39,639 nt of DNA from CAYWPG01 sp964460035 (GTDB lineage: Bacteria > Pseudomonadota > Gammaproteobacteria > Nitrococcales > AK92). Both the position numbers and the translations under genes were made by a program. How positions within the stretch are numbered: position 1 is the stretch's first letter; each line of letters opens with the position of its first letter. Below the pieces are notes generated by a model. It saw only the letters and a program-made list of their open reading frames with translations. It ran no database searches and was not told the origin of the DNA. Shown piece after piece: positions 32,381 through 39,639 of the stretch. The stretch spans positions 1 to 39,639 of the forward strand of contig CAYWPG010000036.1 of NCBI GenBank assembly GCA_964460035.1, written 5' to 3'.

Positions 32381-33262
32381 ATGCGCGGCTTTGCAGCGTT
32401 CATTATGCGCGGCCGCTGGTCGGCGCTGCTGGTGGCGATTGCCGCTTCGGCAGTCCCGTTGCTGACGTGGGTTGCCAGCGCTGTGCTGGCGCTGGTGACC
32501 CTGCGTAGGGGATTGCTTGAGGGGCTGCTGATCGCTGCGGGCACGTTTGCCGGAGTGGCGGCGCTTTATGCGTTCAGCGGCGCCCCGGTGTCCGCTGCGC
32601 TGCGCCCGCTGCTGGAACTGTGGCTGCCGACAATTGCCGTCAGCTACTGGCTGCGCCGCACGGTTTCGCTGGCGTCGACGGTGCGCTTCGCCGCCGGTTT
32701 GGCCATGGTCGCGGTAGCCGGCTTTTATCTGCTCGTTCCGGATCCGGTGGATTTCTGGCGGCAGACTATGGCGCTTGCTGGCCGGGCTTTGACTGGGGGC
32801 GGGGAGGCCGAGCAGAACTTTGTCGCCATGATCGAGCCTCTGTTGCCGGCGATGACCGGTCTGCTGCTGGCGAGCCTGCTGGCTTTGGTGCTGGCCAGCC
32901 TGCTGCTGGGGCGCGCTTTGCAGGCGGCGCTTTACAACCCAGGCGGGTTCCGCGCCGAGTTTCACTCCCTGGACCTAGGGCGCGGCTATGCGGTCGCCGT
33001 CGTGGTGTTGATCGTGGCTGCCCTGATTGCCGGGCCGGGCGTGGTTTACGATCTGGCGCTGGTTGCCGGCGGGGTGTTCGTGTTGCAGCTGCTTGCCCTG
33101 GCGCATGCGGTAGTGGCCAGCCGAAGGATTAGCGGTGGTTGGCTGGTGTTGGTGTACATACTGGTGCCACTGGCGTTCCAGGCCGTGATGCTCGCGGGTA
33201 TTGCGGACGCGGTGTTCAATTGGCGGAAACGTCTCGGTGGGCCGGGGCCGAATCAGGCCTGA
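32381..33262 (+). CDS. DUF2232 family multi-pass membrane protein
   Basis: A 293-residue hydrophobic protein of unknown function. By eye there are about eight membrane segments (near 10-34, 42-66, 75-90, 98-120, 146-175, 207-228, 232-255 and 262-280). The pattern and the location between rpsR and rplI match the uncharacterised membrane protein found there in Pseudomonas and relatives (DUF2232, YybS-like). There is no signal peptide apart from the first helix and no catalytic motif that I recognise. ATG 32381 has a weak ACAGG ribosome site; an internal ATG at 32405 is possible. It is co-directional with ribosomal genes, 42 nt after rpsR and 37 nt before rplI, so it is likely co-transcribed. 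Confidence 0.85.
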   Translation: MRGFAAFIMRGRWSALLVAIAASAVPLLTWVASAVLALVTLRRGLLEGLLIAAGTFAGVAALYAFSGAPVSAALRPLLELWLPTIAVSYWLRRTVSLASTVRFAAGLAMVAVAGFYLLVPDPVDFWRQTMALAGRALTGGGEAEQNFVAMIEPLLPAMTGLLLASLLALVLASLLLGRALQAALYNPGGFRAEFHSLDLGRGYAVAVVVLIVAALIAGPGVVYDLALVAGGVFVLQLLALAHAVVASRRISGGWLVLVYILVPLAFQAVMLAGIADAVFNWRKRLGGPGPNQA

Positions 33263-33299
33263 CGATTACGATTAGCGATGTTACGACGGGGTGCTAACG

Positions 33300-33749
33300 A
33301 TGGAAGTCATTTTGCTGGAGAAGGTGGAGAATCTGGGCAACCTGGGCGATAAGGTGAAGGTGCGCCCCGGTTACGGTCGCAACTACCTGGTGCCCAAGGG
33401 CAAGGCCACGCTGGCCACTCCGGAGAACCTGAAACTGTTCGAGGAGCGTCGTGCCGAGCTCGAGAAGGCGGCTGCCGAGGCCCTGGCGGCGGCGGAAGCT
33501 CGTAAGAGCCAGCTCGAAGGTCTGCGGGTTACGATCAACGTCAAGGCAGGCGAGGAAGGCAAGCTGTTCGGCTCGGTGGGCACTACTGATATCGCCGAGG
33601 CGGTAACGGCCGCCGGTGTCGCTATTGCGCGCCATGAAGTGCGCCTGCCGGAAGGCCCGATTCGTTCCACCGGCGAGTACGAGATCGAGCTGCACTTGCA
33701 TAGCGACGTCGATGCTACCGTGACGGTGGTCGTCGCGCCGGAAGCCTAA
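33300..33749 (+). CDS. rplI: 50S ribosomal protein L9
   Basis: Two-domain protein of the L1-stalk base that limits frameshifting. It has 149 residues, identical in length to E. coli L9. The N-domain MEVILLEKVENLGNLGDKVKVRPGYGRNYLVPKG-type motif is followed by the long central helix (about 41-74, Glu/Ala-rich) and the C-domain with LFGSVGTTDIAEAV and LPEGPIRSTGEYEIELHLH. The start ATG 33300 is preceded by GGGG; an in-frame GTG at 33291 would add three residues that the family lacks. A mobile-element-like insertion follows 10 nt after the stop. Confidence 0.98.
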   Translation: MEVILLEKVENLGNLGDKVKVRPGYGRNYLVPKGKATLATPENLKLFEERRAELEKAAAEALAAAEARKSQLEGLRVTINVKAGEEGKLFGSVGTTDIAEAVTAAGVAIARHEVRLPEGPIRSTGEYEIELHLHSDVDATVTVVVAPEA

Positions 33750-33759
33750 TAGGTTTACT

Positions 33760-34013
33760 CTAGGGCGTGTCCGCACATTTGCGCTTGCGCTGGGCTCTGC
33801 GCGTGCTCAGGGCAAGATGCGGCGATCGCGATGGGCTTGATGCTAGTCTATGCGTATGCCGCTGCACGCCCTCGTGCGCGCTCACACCCAGCTGGTCGGG
33901 TTGACGCCGCGCGGCTTGGCCATGAAGGGCGACGACCCCGCGTCGCCGCCCACGCGACCAAGACGAAGGGCGTGCCGACGCGGGCGCAAAATATAGTCGT
34001 GAACAGACCCTAG
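33760..34013. mobile_element. MITE-like element bounded by CTAG, no transposase
   Basis: A 254-bp block that starts CTAGGGCGTGTCCGC (33760-33774) and ends, read on the other strand, CTAGGGTCTGTTCAC (34013 back to 33999). The ends match at 11 of 15 positions, and both continue to TTTGCGC or TTTTGCGC. CTAG at both sides fits the YTAR target duplication of IS5-family elements. No transposase fragment is recognisable inside, so a miniature or decayed element is the best reading. It could also be an unrelated intergenic repeat. Confidence 0.45.
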
Positions 34014-34226
34014 CGTTACGGGGGGCTCGGCTGTCCGAGTTCCCTGGTTTCGCGCCGCTGCGGTTGTCGCCGCGGCAGCAAGCCTGATGCGGGCTAGCAT
34101 CGTTGGGCGGCCGCTGGCGGCTTTCGCAAATACCCGGGCTCGCAAGGGCTGCGATCGGTGCTTTGGGGGGAAGCGCGCCGTTGATGACGCGCTCTGAGTA
34201 TTGTTTTGCGTCGGGGGAATGCGCGT
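34014..34226 (+). other. Non-coding stretch upstream of dnaB
   Basis: About 210 nt with no gene. It contains small GC-rich hairpins, for example CTCGG-CTGT-CCGAG near 34025-34042, and a GGGGGA ribosome site at 34213-34218. I found no convincing -35/-10 pair for dnaB. Confidence 0.5.
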
Positions 34227-35612
34227 ATGGCCGAGGCGCGAACGGCTCAGCTGGAAACAGATGCTCTTAAGGTTCCGCCGCATTCGCTCGAGGCGGAGCA
34301 AGCCGTGCTTGGCGGGCTGATGTTGGACAATCGCGCCTGGGAGCAGGTTAGCGATCGGATCACGGAAGAGGACTTCTATCGCCGCGACCACCGTGTGATT
34401 TTCCGCGGCATCGCCGTACTCGCAGAGTCCGGCCAGCCGCTAGACGTCGTTACGCTCTCCGAATGGCTCAAGTCGCACAATCTGCTGGAAGAGGCCGGCG
34501 GACTCGCCTATCTAGGCGCACTGGCTCGCGACACTCCTAGCGCTGCCAACATTCAGGCTTACGCAGATATAGTTCGCGAGCGTTCCGTCCTGCGCCAGCT
34601 CATACGCGCGGGTACGGAAGTAGTGAGCAGCGCGTTTCAGCCCGAGGGGCGCGATAGCAAGGAACTGCTCGACTACGCCGAACGCGTGATCTTCGAGATC
34701 GCCGAGCAGACCGGGCGTACCCGCCAGGGTTTCATGGGCGTCAAGGAGATCCTGCCCGCCGTTGTGGACCGCATCGCCATGCTCTACGAGCAGGAGAGCG
34801 AGATTACCGGTCTGCCGACAGGGTTCAACGACTTCGACCGCATGACTTCGGGCCTGCAGCCGGGCGATCTGGTCATCGTCGCCGCCCGTCCGTCCATGGG
34901 CAAGACGACGTTCGCGATGAATATCGCCGAGCACGCCGCCCTCAAGAGCAAAGCGCCGGTGGCGGTTTTCAGTATGGAAATGCCCGGCGACTCGCTGGTC
35001 ATGCGTATGCTTGCATCGCTATGCCGGGTGGAGCTGCAGAAGATCCGTACCGGACGACTGGACGACGAGGATTGGCCGCGTTTGACAGGGACGATGAATC
35101 TGATGTCGCAGGCACCGCTGTTTATCGACGACAGCCCCGGGCTGTCGCCTAGTGAAATGCGCGCCCGTGCGCGTCGGCTCAAGCGGGAGCACGGCTTGGG
35201 GCTGATCGTGGTCGACTACCTGCAGCTGATGCAGGTGCCCGGCTTCAAGGAGAACCGCACGGCCGAAATTTCCGAGATCTCCCGTGGCCTTAAGAGCATG
35301 GCGAAAGAGCTGGAAGTTCCGGTCATTGCGCTTTCGCAGCTCAACCGCTCGCTGGAGCAGCGTCCGAACAAAAGGCCGGTAATGTCGGATTTGCGCGAGT
35401 CGGGCGCTATCGAGCAGGATGCCGACCTGATCGTGTTTATCTACCGCGACGAGGTGTACAACCCGGACACCCCGGACAAAGGGACGGCGGAAATCATTAT
35501 CGGCAAGCAGCGTAACGGTCCTATCGGCACGGTAAGGCTCACTTTCCTCGGGCGCTTCACCCGCTTCGAGAATTTCATAGACGATGTCTACAGCGGCGAG
35601 GTGTACGAATGA
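34227..35612 (+). CDS. dnaB: Replicative DNA helicase DnaB
   Basis: Hexameric 5'-3' helicase at the replication fork. It has 461 residues. The N-terminal DnaG-interacting domain (about 15-120) starts with VPPHSLEAEQAVLGGLML. The RecA-like domain has Walker A ARPSMGKTT at 220-228 (K226), GDSLVMRMLASL, the Walker B strand LIVVDYLQLM, and the arginine-finger region LIVFIYRDEVYN. No intein interrupts the P-loop or other motifs, a common site for such insertions. ATG 34227 is preferred over TTG 34206 because GGGGGA stands 8 nt upstream of it. The stop overlaps the alr ATG. Confidence 0.97.
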   Translation: MAEARTAQLETDALKVPPHSLEAEQAVLGGLMLDNRAWEQVSDRITEEDFYRRDHRVIFRGIAVLAESGQPLDVVTLSEWLKSHNLLEEAGGLAYLGALARDTPSAANIQAYADIVRERSVLRQLIRAGTEVVSSAFQPEGRDSKELLDYAERVIFEIAEQTGRTRQGFMGVKEILPAVVDRIAMLYEQESEITGLPTGFNDFDRMTSGLQPGDLVIVAARPSMGKTTFAMNIAEHAALKSKAPVAVFSMEMPGDSLVMRMLASLCRVELQKIRTGRLDDEDWPRLTGTMNLMSQAPLFIDDSPGLSPSEMRARARRLKREHGLGLIVVDYLQLMQVPGFKENRTAEISEISRGLKSMAKELEVPVIALSQLNRSLEQRPNKRPVMSDLRESGAIEQDADLIVFIYRDEVYNPDTPDKGTAEIIIGKQRNGPIGTVRLTFLGRFTRFENFIDDVYSGEVYE

Positions 35613-36712
35613 GTCGCGATACCCGAGCGCTCATCGACCTCGCCGCCCTGCGTCATAATCTTGAGGTTGCTCGCCGTAGCGCGCCCGGCAGCCGTATAAT
35701 GGCGGTTGTTAAGGCGAACGCCTACGGCCATGGGTTGTTGCCAGCGGCACGGGCACTGGCCGCCGCCGACGGTTTTGCCGTCAGTAGCCTTGCCGAAGCG
35801 GTGCCGCTGCGCGAGGCCGGTTTCATCCATCCCATCCTGTTGCTGCAGGGGCTGTACGAAGCGAGCGAGCTCGCCACCGTGGAGCGCTGCCGGCTCGAGT
35901 TGGTCGTGCACTCGCTCTGGCAGGTGGAAATTTTGGAGCGGGCCCGTACCGAGCGGCCCCTGATCGTCTGGCTCAAGGTCGATTCGGGAATGCACCGGCT
36001 GGGCCTGGCGCCGGAAGTGGTGCCGGACGCTTATCGGCGGTTGCAGAATGCCGCGGCGGTGGGCGAGATCCGTTTCATGACGCATCTTGCTAACGCCGAC
36101 GATCGCAACAGCGACTACACCCGCGATCAACTCCAGCAGTTCGAGCGCGCTTGCGCCGGGCTTGCGGGAGCGCGATCCATCGCGAACTCTGCCGGCTTGC
36201 TCGGCTGGCAGGGCAGCCACAGCGAGTGGGTACGCCCCGGGATCATGCTTTATGGCGTCTCGCCTTTTCTCGATAGTGTCTCCGCGCGGCACGATCTGCG
36301 GCCGGTGATGACCTTGACGAGTCGCTTGATAGCCATCAATCAGTGCCGTCGCGGCGATAGGGTCGGTTATGGCGGCGCGTTCGTCTGCCCGGAGGATATG
36401 CGTGTGGGGATAGCCACCATCGGCTACGGCGACGGTTATCCTCGCCATGCCGGCACCGGCACTCCGGTGCTGGTCCGGGGGCAGCCTAGCCAGATTCTCG
36501 GCCGGGTCTCCATGGATATGTTGTGTGTGGACTTGCGCGGTGTACCGGATGCCGCTGTGCACGATCCTGTCACGTTGTGGGGGCGAGGCTTGCCGGTGGA
36601 AAAGGTGGCCGCGCATTGCGACACCATCCCCTACGAGCTGCTGTGCAAGGTGACTGCCCGGGTCCGGTTCGATTACGAGGATGGCGATGGCCAAAGCACG
36701 CGCAGTCTATAG
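35609..36712 (+). CDS. alr: Alanine racemase
   Basis: PLP enzyme that makes D-alanine for peptidoglycan. It has 367 residues. K35 in AVVKANAYGHG binds PLP, and Y273 in GYGDGYPRH is the second catalytic base; GRVSMDMLCVDL and TLWG follow in the C-terminal beta domain. Two paralogues exist in some species (alr and dadX); this one has the dnaB-alr linkage typical of the biosynthetic form. It overlaps dnaB by four bases and radA by 26 bases, a tight unit. Confidence 0.97.
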   Translation: MSRDTRALIDLAALRHNLEVARRSAPGSRIMAVVKANAYGHGLLPAARALAAADGFAVSSLAEAVPLREAGFIHPILLLQGLYEASELATVERCRLELVVHSLWQVEILERARTERPLIVWLKVDSGMHRLGLAPEVVPDAYRRLQNAAAVGEIRFMTHLANADDRNSDYTRDQLQQFERACAGLAGARSIANSAGLLGWQGSHSEWVRPGIMLYGVSPFLDSVSARHDLRPVMTLTSRLIAINQCRRGDRVGYGGAFVCPEDMRVGIATIGYGDGYPRHAGTGTPVLVRGQPSQILGRVSMDMLCVDLRGVPDAAVHDPVTLWGRGLPVEKVAAHCDTIPYELLCKVTARVRFDYEDGDGQSTRSL

Positions 36713-38042
36713 CTGTACCGCTTGCGGCGCCGTAAGCGCCAAGTGGGCTGGCCAGTGCGCCGACTGCGGGGCCTGGAATACCTTGCAAGAGAGCGTCCCG
36801 CTGCCCAAGGTCGCTCGCTCCCGCGGCAATTATGCCGGCGATCATGGCGTGCAGACGCTGGCTGAGGTGCCCCAGGTCGAAGAAGCGCGCTTCTCTACCC
36901 AGAATCGCGAGCTGGACCGCGTGCTGGGCGGTGGTCTGGTGGTAGGCGGCGTGATTCTGCTGGGCGGCGACCCCGGTATAGGCAAGTCCACCTTGCTGTT
37001 GCAGACGCTGGCCGCTCTGCCCGAGCAAGTGTCCGTGCTCTATGTCACCGGCGAGGAGTCGCTGCGGCAGGTGGCGTTGCGTGCGGCTCGACTCGGCGTC
37101 TCCGGCGAGCGGCTAAAGGTGCTGGCCGAGACATCCGTCGAGGCCATTCTGGCGGCTGCGCAGGCAGAGCGGCCGCAAGTGATAGTGATCGACTCCATCC
37201 AGACCGTTTTCACTGAACAGCTGCAGTCGGCGCCGGGCTCGGTGAGCCAGGTGCGGGAGAGCGCCGCGCTGCTGGTTCGTTATGCCAAGCAAAGCGGCGC
37301 CAGTCTCTTTCTGGTCGGGCACGTGACCAAGGAGGGCACGCTGGCCGGGCCGCGCGTGCTCGAGCACATGGTCGATACTGTGCTCTATTTCGAGAGCGAC
37401 AGCGGCAGCCGTTATCGGCTGCTCAGGGCGGTAAAGAACCGCTTCGGCGCCGCCAATGAACTGGGCGTGTTCGCCATGACCGATGCCGGCTTGAAGGAGG
37501 TGCGCAATCCTTCGGCGATCTTCCTCTCCCGCCATGAGGGCGATGTGGCCGGTAGCGTGATCACTGTCACCCGCGAGGGCAGTCGGCCTTTGCTGGTGGA
37601 GGTGCAGGCGCTGGTCGCGGACAGTCCGCTCAGCAATCCGCGGCGGGTCGCCCTGGGGCTGGACACCAATCGGTTGTCCATGCTGCTCGCGGTGCTGCAC
37701 CGCCATGGGGGGGTGTCGACTTTCGGTCAGGATGTCTTCCTCAACGTGGTCGGCGGGGTGCGGCTCACGGAAACCGCTAGCGACCTGCCCGCGCTGTTGG
37801 CGGTGCTGTCTAGTCTGCGTGATCGGCCCCTTCCCAACGACTGGGTGGTCTTTGGCGAAGTGGGGCTGGCGGGCGAGATTCGGCCGGTGCAAAACGGGGA
37901 AGAGCGGCTGCGCGAAGCGGCTAAGCACGGTTTCAAGCGGGCTTTGATTCCGCGCAAGAACGCGCCGACCAGGGGCAGAATCGGCGATTTGGAAGTGGTT
38001 GCGGTGGAGCGCCTTGCGGAAGCCATCGAGGCGGTGCGCTGA
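36687..38042 (+). CDS. radA: DNA repair protein RadA
   Basis: RecA-related helicase that helps process recombination intermediates. It has 451 residues from ATG 36687. A four-Cys zinc finger CTACG...CADCG (about 10-29) is first. The RecA-like domain has Walker A GGDPGIGKST with K100, VIVIDSIQT, and the RadA-specific KNRFGAANELGVFAM motif. A Lon-protease-like domain (about 285-451) with VFGEVGLAGEIRPV completes it. ATG 36681 is also in frame, but GAGG at 36677-36680 spaces better with 36687 and the product then starts MAKARAVYSC as in relatives. A strong terminator follows 124 nt after the stop. Confidence 0.96.
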   Translation: MAKARAVYSCTACGAVSAKWAGQCADCGAWNTLQESVPLPKVARSRGNYAGDHGVQTLAEVPQVEEARFSTQNRELDRVLGGGLVVGGVILLGGDPGIGKSTLLLQTLAALPEQVSVLYVTGEESLRQVALRAARLGVSGERLKVLAETSVEAILAAAQAERPQVIVIDSIQTVFTEQLQSAPGSVSQVRESAALLVRYAKQSGASLFLVGHVTKEGTLAGPRVLEHMVDTVLYFESDSGSRYRLLRAVKNRFGAANELGVFAMTDAGLKEVRNPSAIFLSRHEGDVAGSVITVTREGSRPLLVEVQALVADSPLSNPRRVALGLDTNRLSMLLAVLHRHGGVSTFGQDVFLNVVGGVRLTETASDLPALLAVLSSLRDRPLPNDWVVFGEVGLAGEIRPVQNGEERLREAAKHGFKRALIPRKNAPTRGRIGDLEVVAVERLAEAIEAVR

Positions 38043-38166
38043 GCTGGACGGAGGATGTCGTGCTCGAGTGCACGCCCGGCCGAGCGGTGGCAAAGCATCT
38101 TCGAATCGCTAGCCTGCAGACAGGCTAGTCCCGCAGGCGGAAACAGCGGTATGTCGCATTGACCGC

Positions 38167-38197
38167 AAAGCCTTCGCCGTGGCGGCGAAGGCTTTTT
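38167..38197 (+). terminator. Rho-independent terminator of radA
   Basis: AAAGCCTTCGCCG (38167-38179), TGG loop, CGGCGAAGGCTTT (38183-38195) and continued T to 38197. It is a 13-bp perfect stem with five T on the plus strand. On the minus strand the T tail is only three long, so it is weaker for folD, whose stop is at 38249. Confidence 0.9.
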
Positions 38198-38248
38198 CTC
38201 TCTATTCGGAAAAGGGGTGTGAACTTCCCAGCTGCTGCGCTCGGCGGG

Positions 38249-39115
38249 TTATTCGCTGGGGCGGGCCTCGCGCGCTGCTGCCGCCAGCAGTGTGTTGTGC
38301 AGCAGCGTGGCTACAGTCATAGGGCCGACACCGCCAGGAACCGGCGTGATATAACCCGCGCGCGCTGCTGCCGTTGCATAGTCGACATCGCCGACCAGTT
38401 TGCCGTCGTCGCCGCGGTTGATGCCTACGTCGATGACTACCGCGCCTGGCTTTATCCACTCGCCCTTGATAAAGCGCGGCCGTCCCACCGCAGCGACCAC
38501 GATGTCGGCATTGGCGATCTTGGCGGGAAGATCGCGCGTGCGGCTGTGGCAGATGGTGACGGTGCAGCCGGCGTTAAGAAGCTCCAGCGCCATGGGGCGG
38601 CCGACAATGTTCGATTGGCCCACGATGACGGCGTCCTTGCCGGCCAGTTCGATGCCGACATGTTCCAACATGGTCATGACACCGTGCGGCGTGCAGGGGC
38701 GCAGGCCCGGCAGGCGCAGCGTGAGCTTGCCAATATTGACGGGATGGAACCCGTCGACGTCCTTTTCCGGGGCAATACGCGCAATGACCGCCTGCGCATC
38801 GATCTGAGCCGGCAACGGCAACTGAACCAGGATGCCGTCGACTTGCGGGTCGGCGTTGAGCCGGTCGATCAGCGCCAGCAACTCGGCCTGGGTGGTCTCG
38901 GCCGGCAGATCGAACGCGTGCGAGCGAATACCAAGCTGTTCGCAGGCTTGTCGCTTCTTGCCCACGTAGACCTGCGAGGCCGGATCGGAGCCGACCAGCA
39001 CTACGGCAAGTCCCGGCGCGCGCTCGCCGCGAGCGACGCGCTCGGCAACCGCGCTGCGTACACGTTCTTTCAGGGCCGAGGAGATAGCATTGCCGTCGAT
39101 GATGGTAGCCGTCAT
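38249..39115 (-). CDS. folD: Methylenetetrahydrofolate dehydrogenase/cyclohydrolase
   Basis: Bifunctional enzyme interconverting 5,10-methylene-THF and 10-formyl-THF, which supplies one-carbon units to purine synthesis and to PanB indirectly. It has 288 residues, the standard size. The catalytic Lys is K54 in QVYVGKKRQACEQLGI. DGILVQLPLP, EKDVDGFHPVNIG, CTPHGVM and the NADP-binding VIVGQSNIVGRPMA are all present, and PGGVGPMTVATLLHN closes the active site. ATG 39115 has GGAAA upstream; the frame extends to 39181 without family match. A weak minus-strand promoter may lie at 39152-39181 (TTGTCG, 18 nt, GAGAAT). It is divergent from the tRNA cluster. Confidence 0.97.
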   Translation of the reverse strand: MTATIIDGNAISSALKERVRSAVAERVARGERAPGLAVVLVGSDPASQVYVGKKRQACEQLGIRSHAFDLPAETTQAELLALIDRLNADPQVDGILVQLPLPAQIDAQAVIARIAPEKDVDGFHPVNIGKLTLRLPGLRPCTPHGVMTMLEHVGIELAGKDAVIVGQSNIVGRPMALELLNAGCTVTICHSRTRDLPAKIANADIVVAAVGRPRFIKGEWIKPGAVVIDVGINRGDDGKLVGDVDYATAAARAGYITPVPGGVGPMTVATLLHNTLLAAAAREARPSE

Positions 39116-39201
39116 GATTAGGATTTCCCGGGTTACTGGCAGGCGCGGCAAATTCTCGCATGCGGACCCTGCGACCGACAAGGCGAGGGGAGCGACGGTG
39201 A

Positions 39202-39230
39202 TTGACTTGTAAGATTGCGCTGCGTATTAT
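39202..39230 (+). promoter_or_regulatory. Promoter of the tRNA cluster
   Basis: TTGACT (39202-39207), 17-nt spacer, TATTAT (39225-39230), followed by a GC-rich discriminator (GCCGCCTCCG) as in stringently controlled stable-RNA promoters. It lies 52 nt before tRNA-Pro. Confidence 0.85.
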
Positions 39231-39282
39231 TGCCGCCTCCGTGCCTGGGCGGGATACGAACTGCGCGGCGCGGCTGGGCGCA

Positions 39283-39359
39283 CGGGGTGTAGCGCAGCCT
39301 GGTAGCGCTCCTGCTTTGGGAGCAGGAGGTCGGGGGTTCGAATCCCTCCACCCCGACCA
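39283..39359 (+). tRNA. tRNA-Pro (anticodon TGG)
   Basis: 77 nt with CCA. Acceptor CGGGGTG/CACCCCG, discriminator A. Anticodon stem CCTGC/GCAGG encloses TTTGGGA, giving TGG. The C1-G72 pair is typical of bacterial tRNA-Pro. Confidence 0.97.
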
Positions 39360-39389
39360 GATTCGGTTTCGCAGCGGAATCGGTCCCAA

Positions 39390-39466
39390 GCGCCCGTAGC
39401 TCAACCGGATAGAGCATCGGCCTTCTAAGCCGAGGGTTGCAGGTTCGAGTCCTGCCGGGCGCGCCA
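39390..39466 (+). tRNA. tRNA-Arg (anticodon TCT)
   Basis: 77 nt with CCA. Acceptor GCGCCCG/CGGGCGC, discriminator G. Anticodon stem TCGGC/GCCGA encloses CTTCTAA, giving TCT for AGA and AGG. It lies 30 nt after tRNA-Pro. Confidence 0.96.
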
Positions 39467-39501
39467 ACCCGGTAGCGATGGTCGGGTGAGCATTGTATAA
39501 T

Positions 39502-39578
39502 GGTGGACGTAGCTCAGTTGGTAGAGCCCCGGATTGTGATTCCGGTCGTCGTGGGTTCGAGTCCCATCGTCCACCCCA
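39502..39578 (+). tRNA. tRNA-His (anticodon GTG)
   Basis: 77 nt including the G at -1 (39502) that pairs with C73, the hallmark of tRNA-His, and encoded CCA. The acceptor is GTGGACG/CGTCCAC. Anticodon stem CCGGA/TCCGG encloses TTGTGAT, giving GTG. It is a queuosine-type tRNA, the class acted on by the queG pathway. Confidence 0.97.
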
Positions 39579-39584
39579 GTTTCC

Positions 39585-39639
<55 letters not shown>

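Noticed and set aside
33831..34013. A 60-codon open frame inside the CTAG-bounded element
   Set aside because: It has no transposase motif and no ribosome site; ending at the element edge appears to be coincidence.
38159..39121. A 320-codon open frame on the plus strand opposite folD
   Set aside because: It is the antisense shadow of folD, which is certain from its motifs, and it starts inside the radA terminator.
39496..39501. A perfect TATAAT just before tRNA-His
   Set aside because: Transcription from it would begin inside the tRNA, and no -35 box stands at the right distance. It is likely chance in the spacer of a cluster already served by the promoter at 39202.

Overview
The window is a chromosomal stretch of a GC-rich gammaproteobacterium, almost certainly not an enteric. 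The evidence is three gene strings whose order I recognise from Pseudomonas-type gammaproteobacteria: valS-orf-holC-pepA opposite lptF-lptG; pcnB-folK-panB-panC-panD-pgi; and queG opposite nnrDE-tsaE-amiB-mutL-miaA-hfq-hflX-hflK-hflC-(DUF2065)-hisZ-purA-rnr-rlmB-rpsF-rpsR-(DUF2232)-rplI-dnaB-alr-radA. All tRNA genes visible to their ends encode CCA. A purple-sulfur or Ectothiorhodospira-like relative (Chromatiales sensu lato) would fit, but the species cannot be named from sequence reading alone. Nearly every protein is a housekeeping protein. I see no phage, defence system, CRISPR array or secondary-metabolite cluster.

Layout. 1-5552: valS (cut at the left edge), a small conserved gene, holC and pepA on the minus strand, then lptF-lptG on the plus strand for LPS export. 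5552-6276: a long imperfect inverted repeat, an RDD membrane protein gene and tRNA-Glu(CTC), the two genes on the minus strand. 6366-12872: pcnB, folK, a deoxynucleoside kinase, the pantothenate genes panB-panC-panD, and pgi. 12979-24894: queG on the minus strand, then the hfq superoperon for metabolite repair, tRNA t6A and i6A modification, cell-wall splitting, mismatch repair, RNA chaperone and FtsH-protease control. 24943-27589: hisZ and purA. 27590-28257: palindromes, a terminator and tRNA-Leu(CAG) on the minus strand with a near-consensus promoter. 28258-38042: rnr-rlmB, the rpsF-rpsR-rplI ribosomal group with an embedded membrane protein gene, then dnaB-alr-radA. 38249-39115: folD on the minus strand. 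39202-39639: a promoter and a tRNA cluster Pro(TGG)-Arg(TCT)-His(GTG)-Lys(CTT), the last cut by the window end.

The genes are mostly translationally coupled. ATGA overlaps join lptF/lptG, pcnB/folK, nnrDE/tsaE and dnaB/alr; one-base overlaps join hflK/hflC and rnr/rlmB. The most unusual points are: hflX, whose conserved N-terminal domain is only reachable from a non-canonical AUU start overlapping the hfq stop; a roughly 254-bp element bounded by CTAG with imperfect terminal inverted repeats between rplI and dnaB; a pseudoknot-like arrangement between rpsF and rpsR, where enteric bacteria carry priB; a 121-nt imperfect palindrome after lptG; a perfect 32-bp palindrome after purA; and a 483-nt gap that splits hflX from hflK. 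No convincing novel protein system is present.
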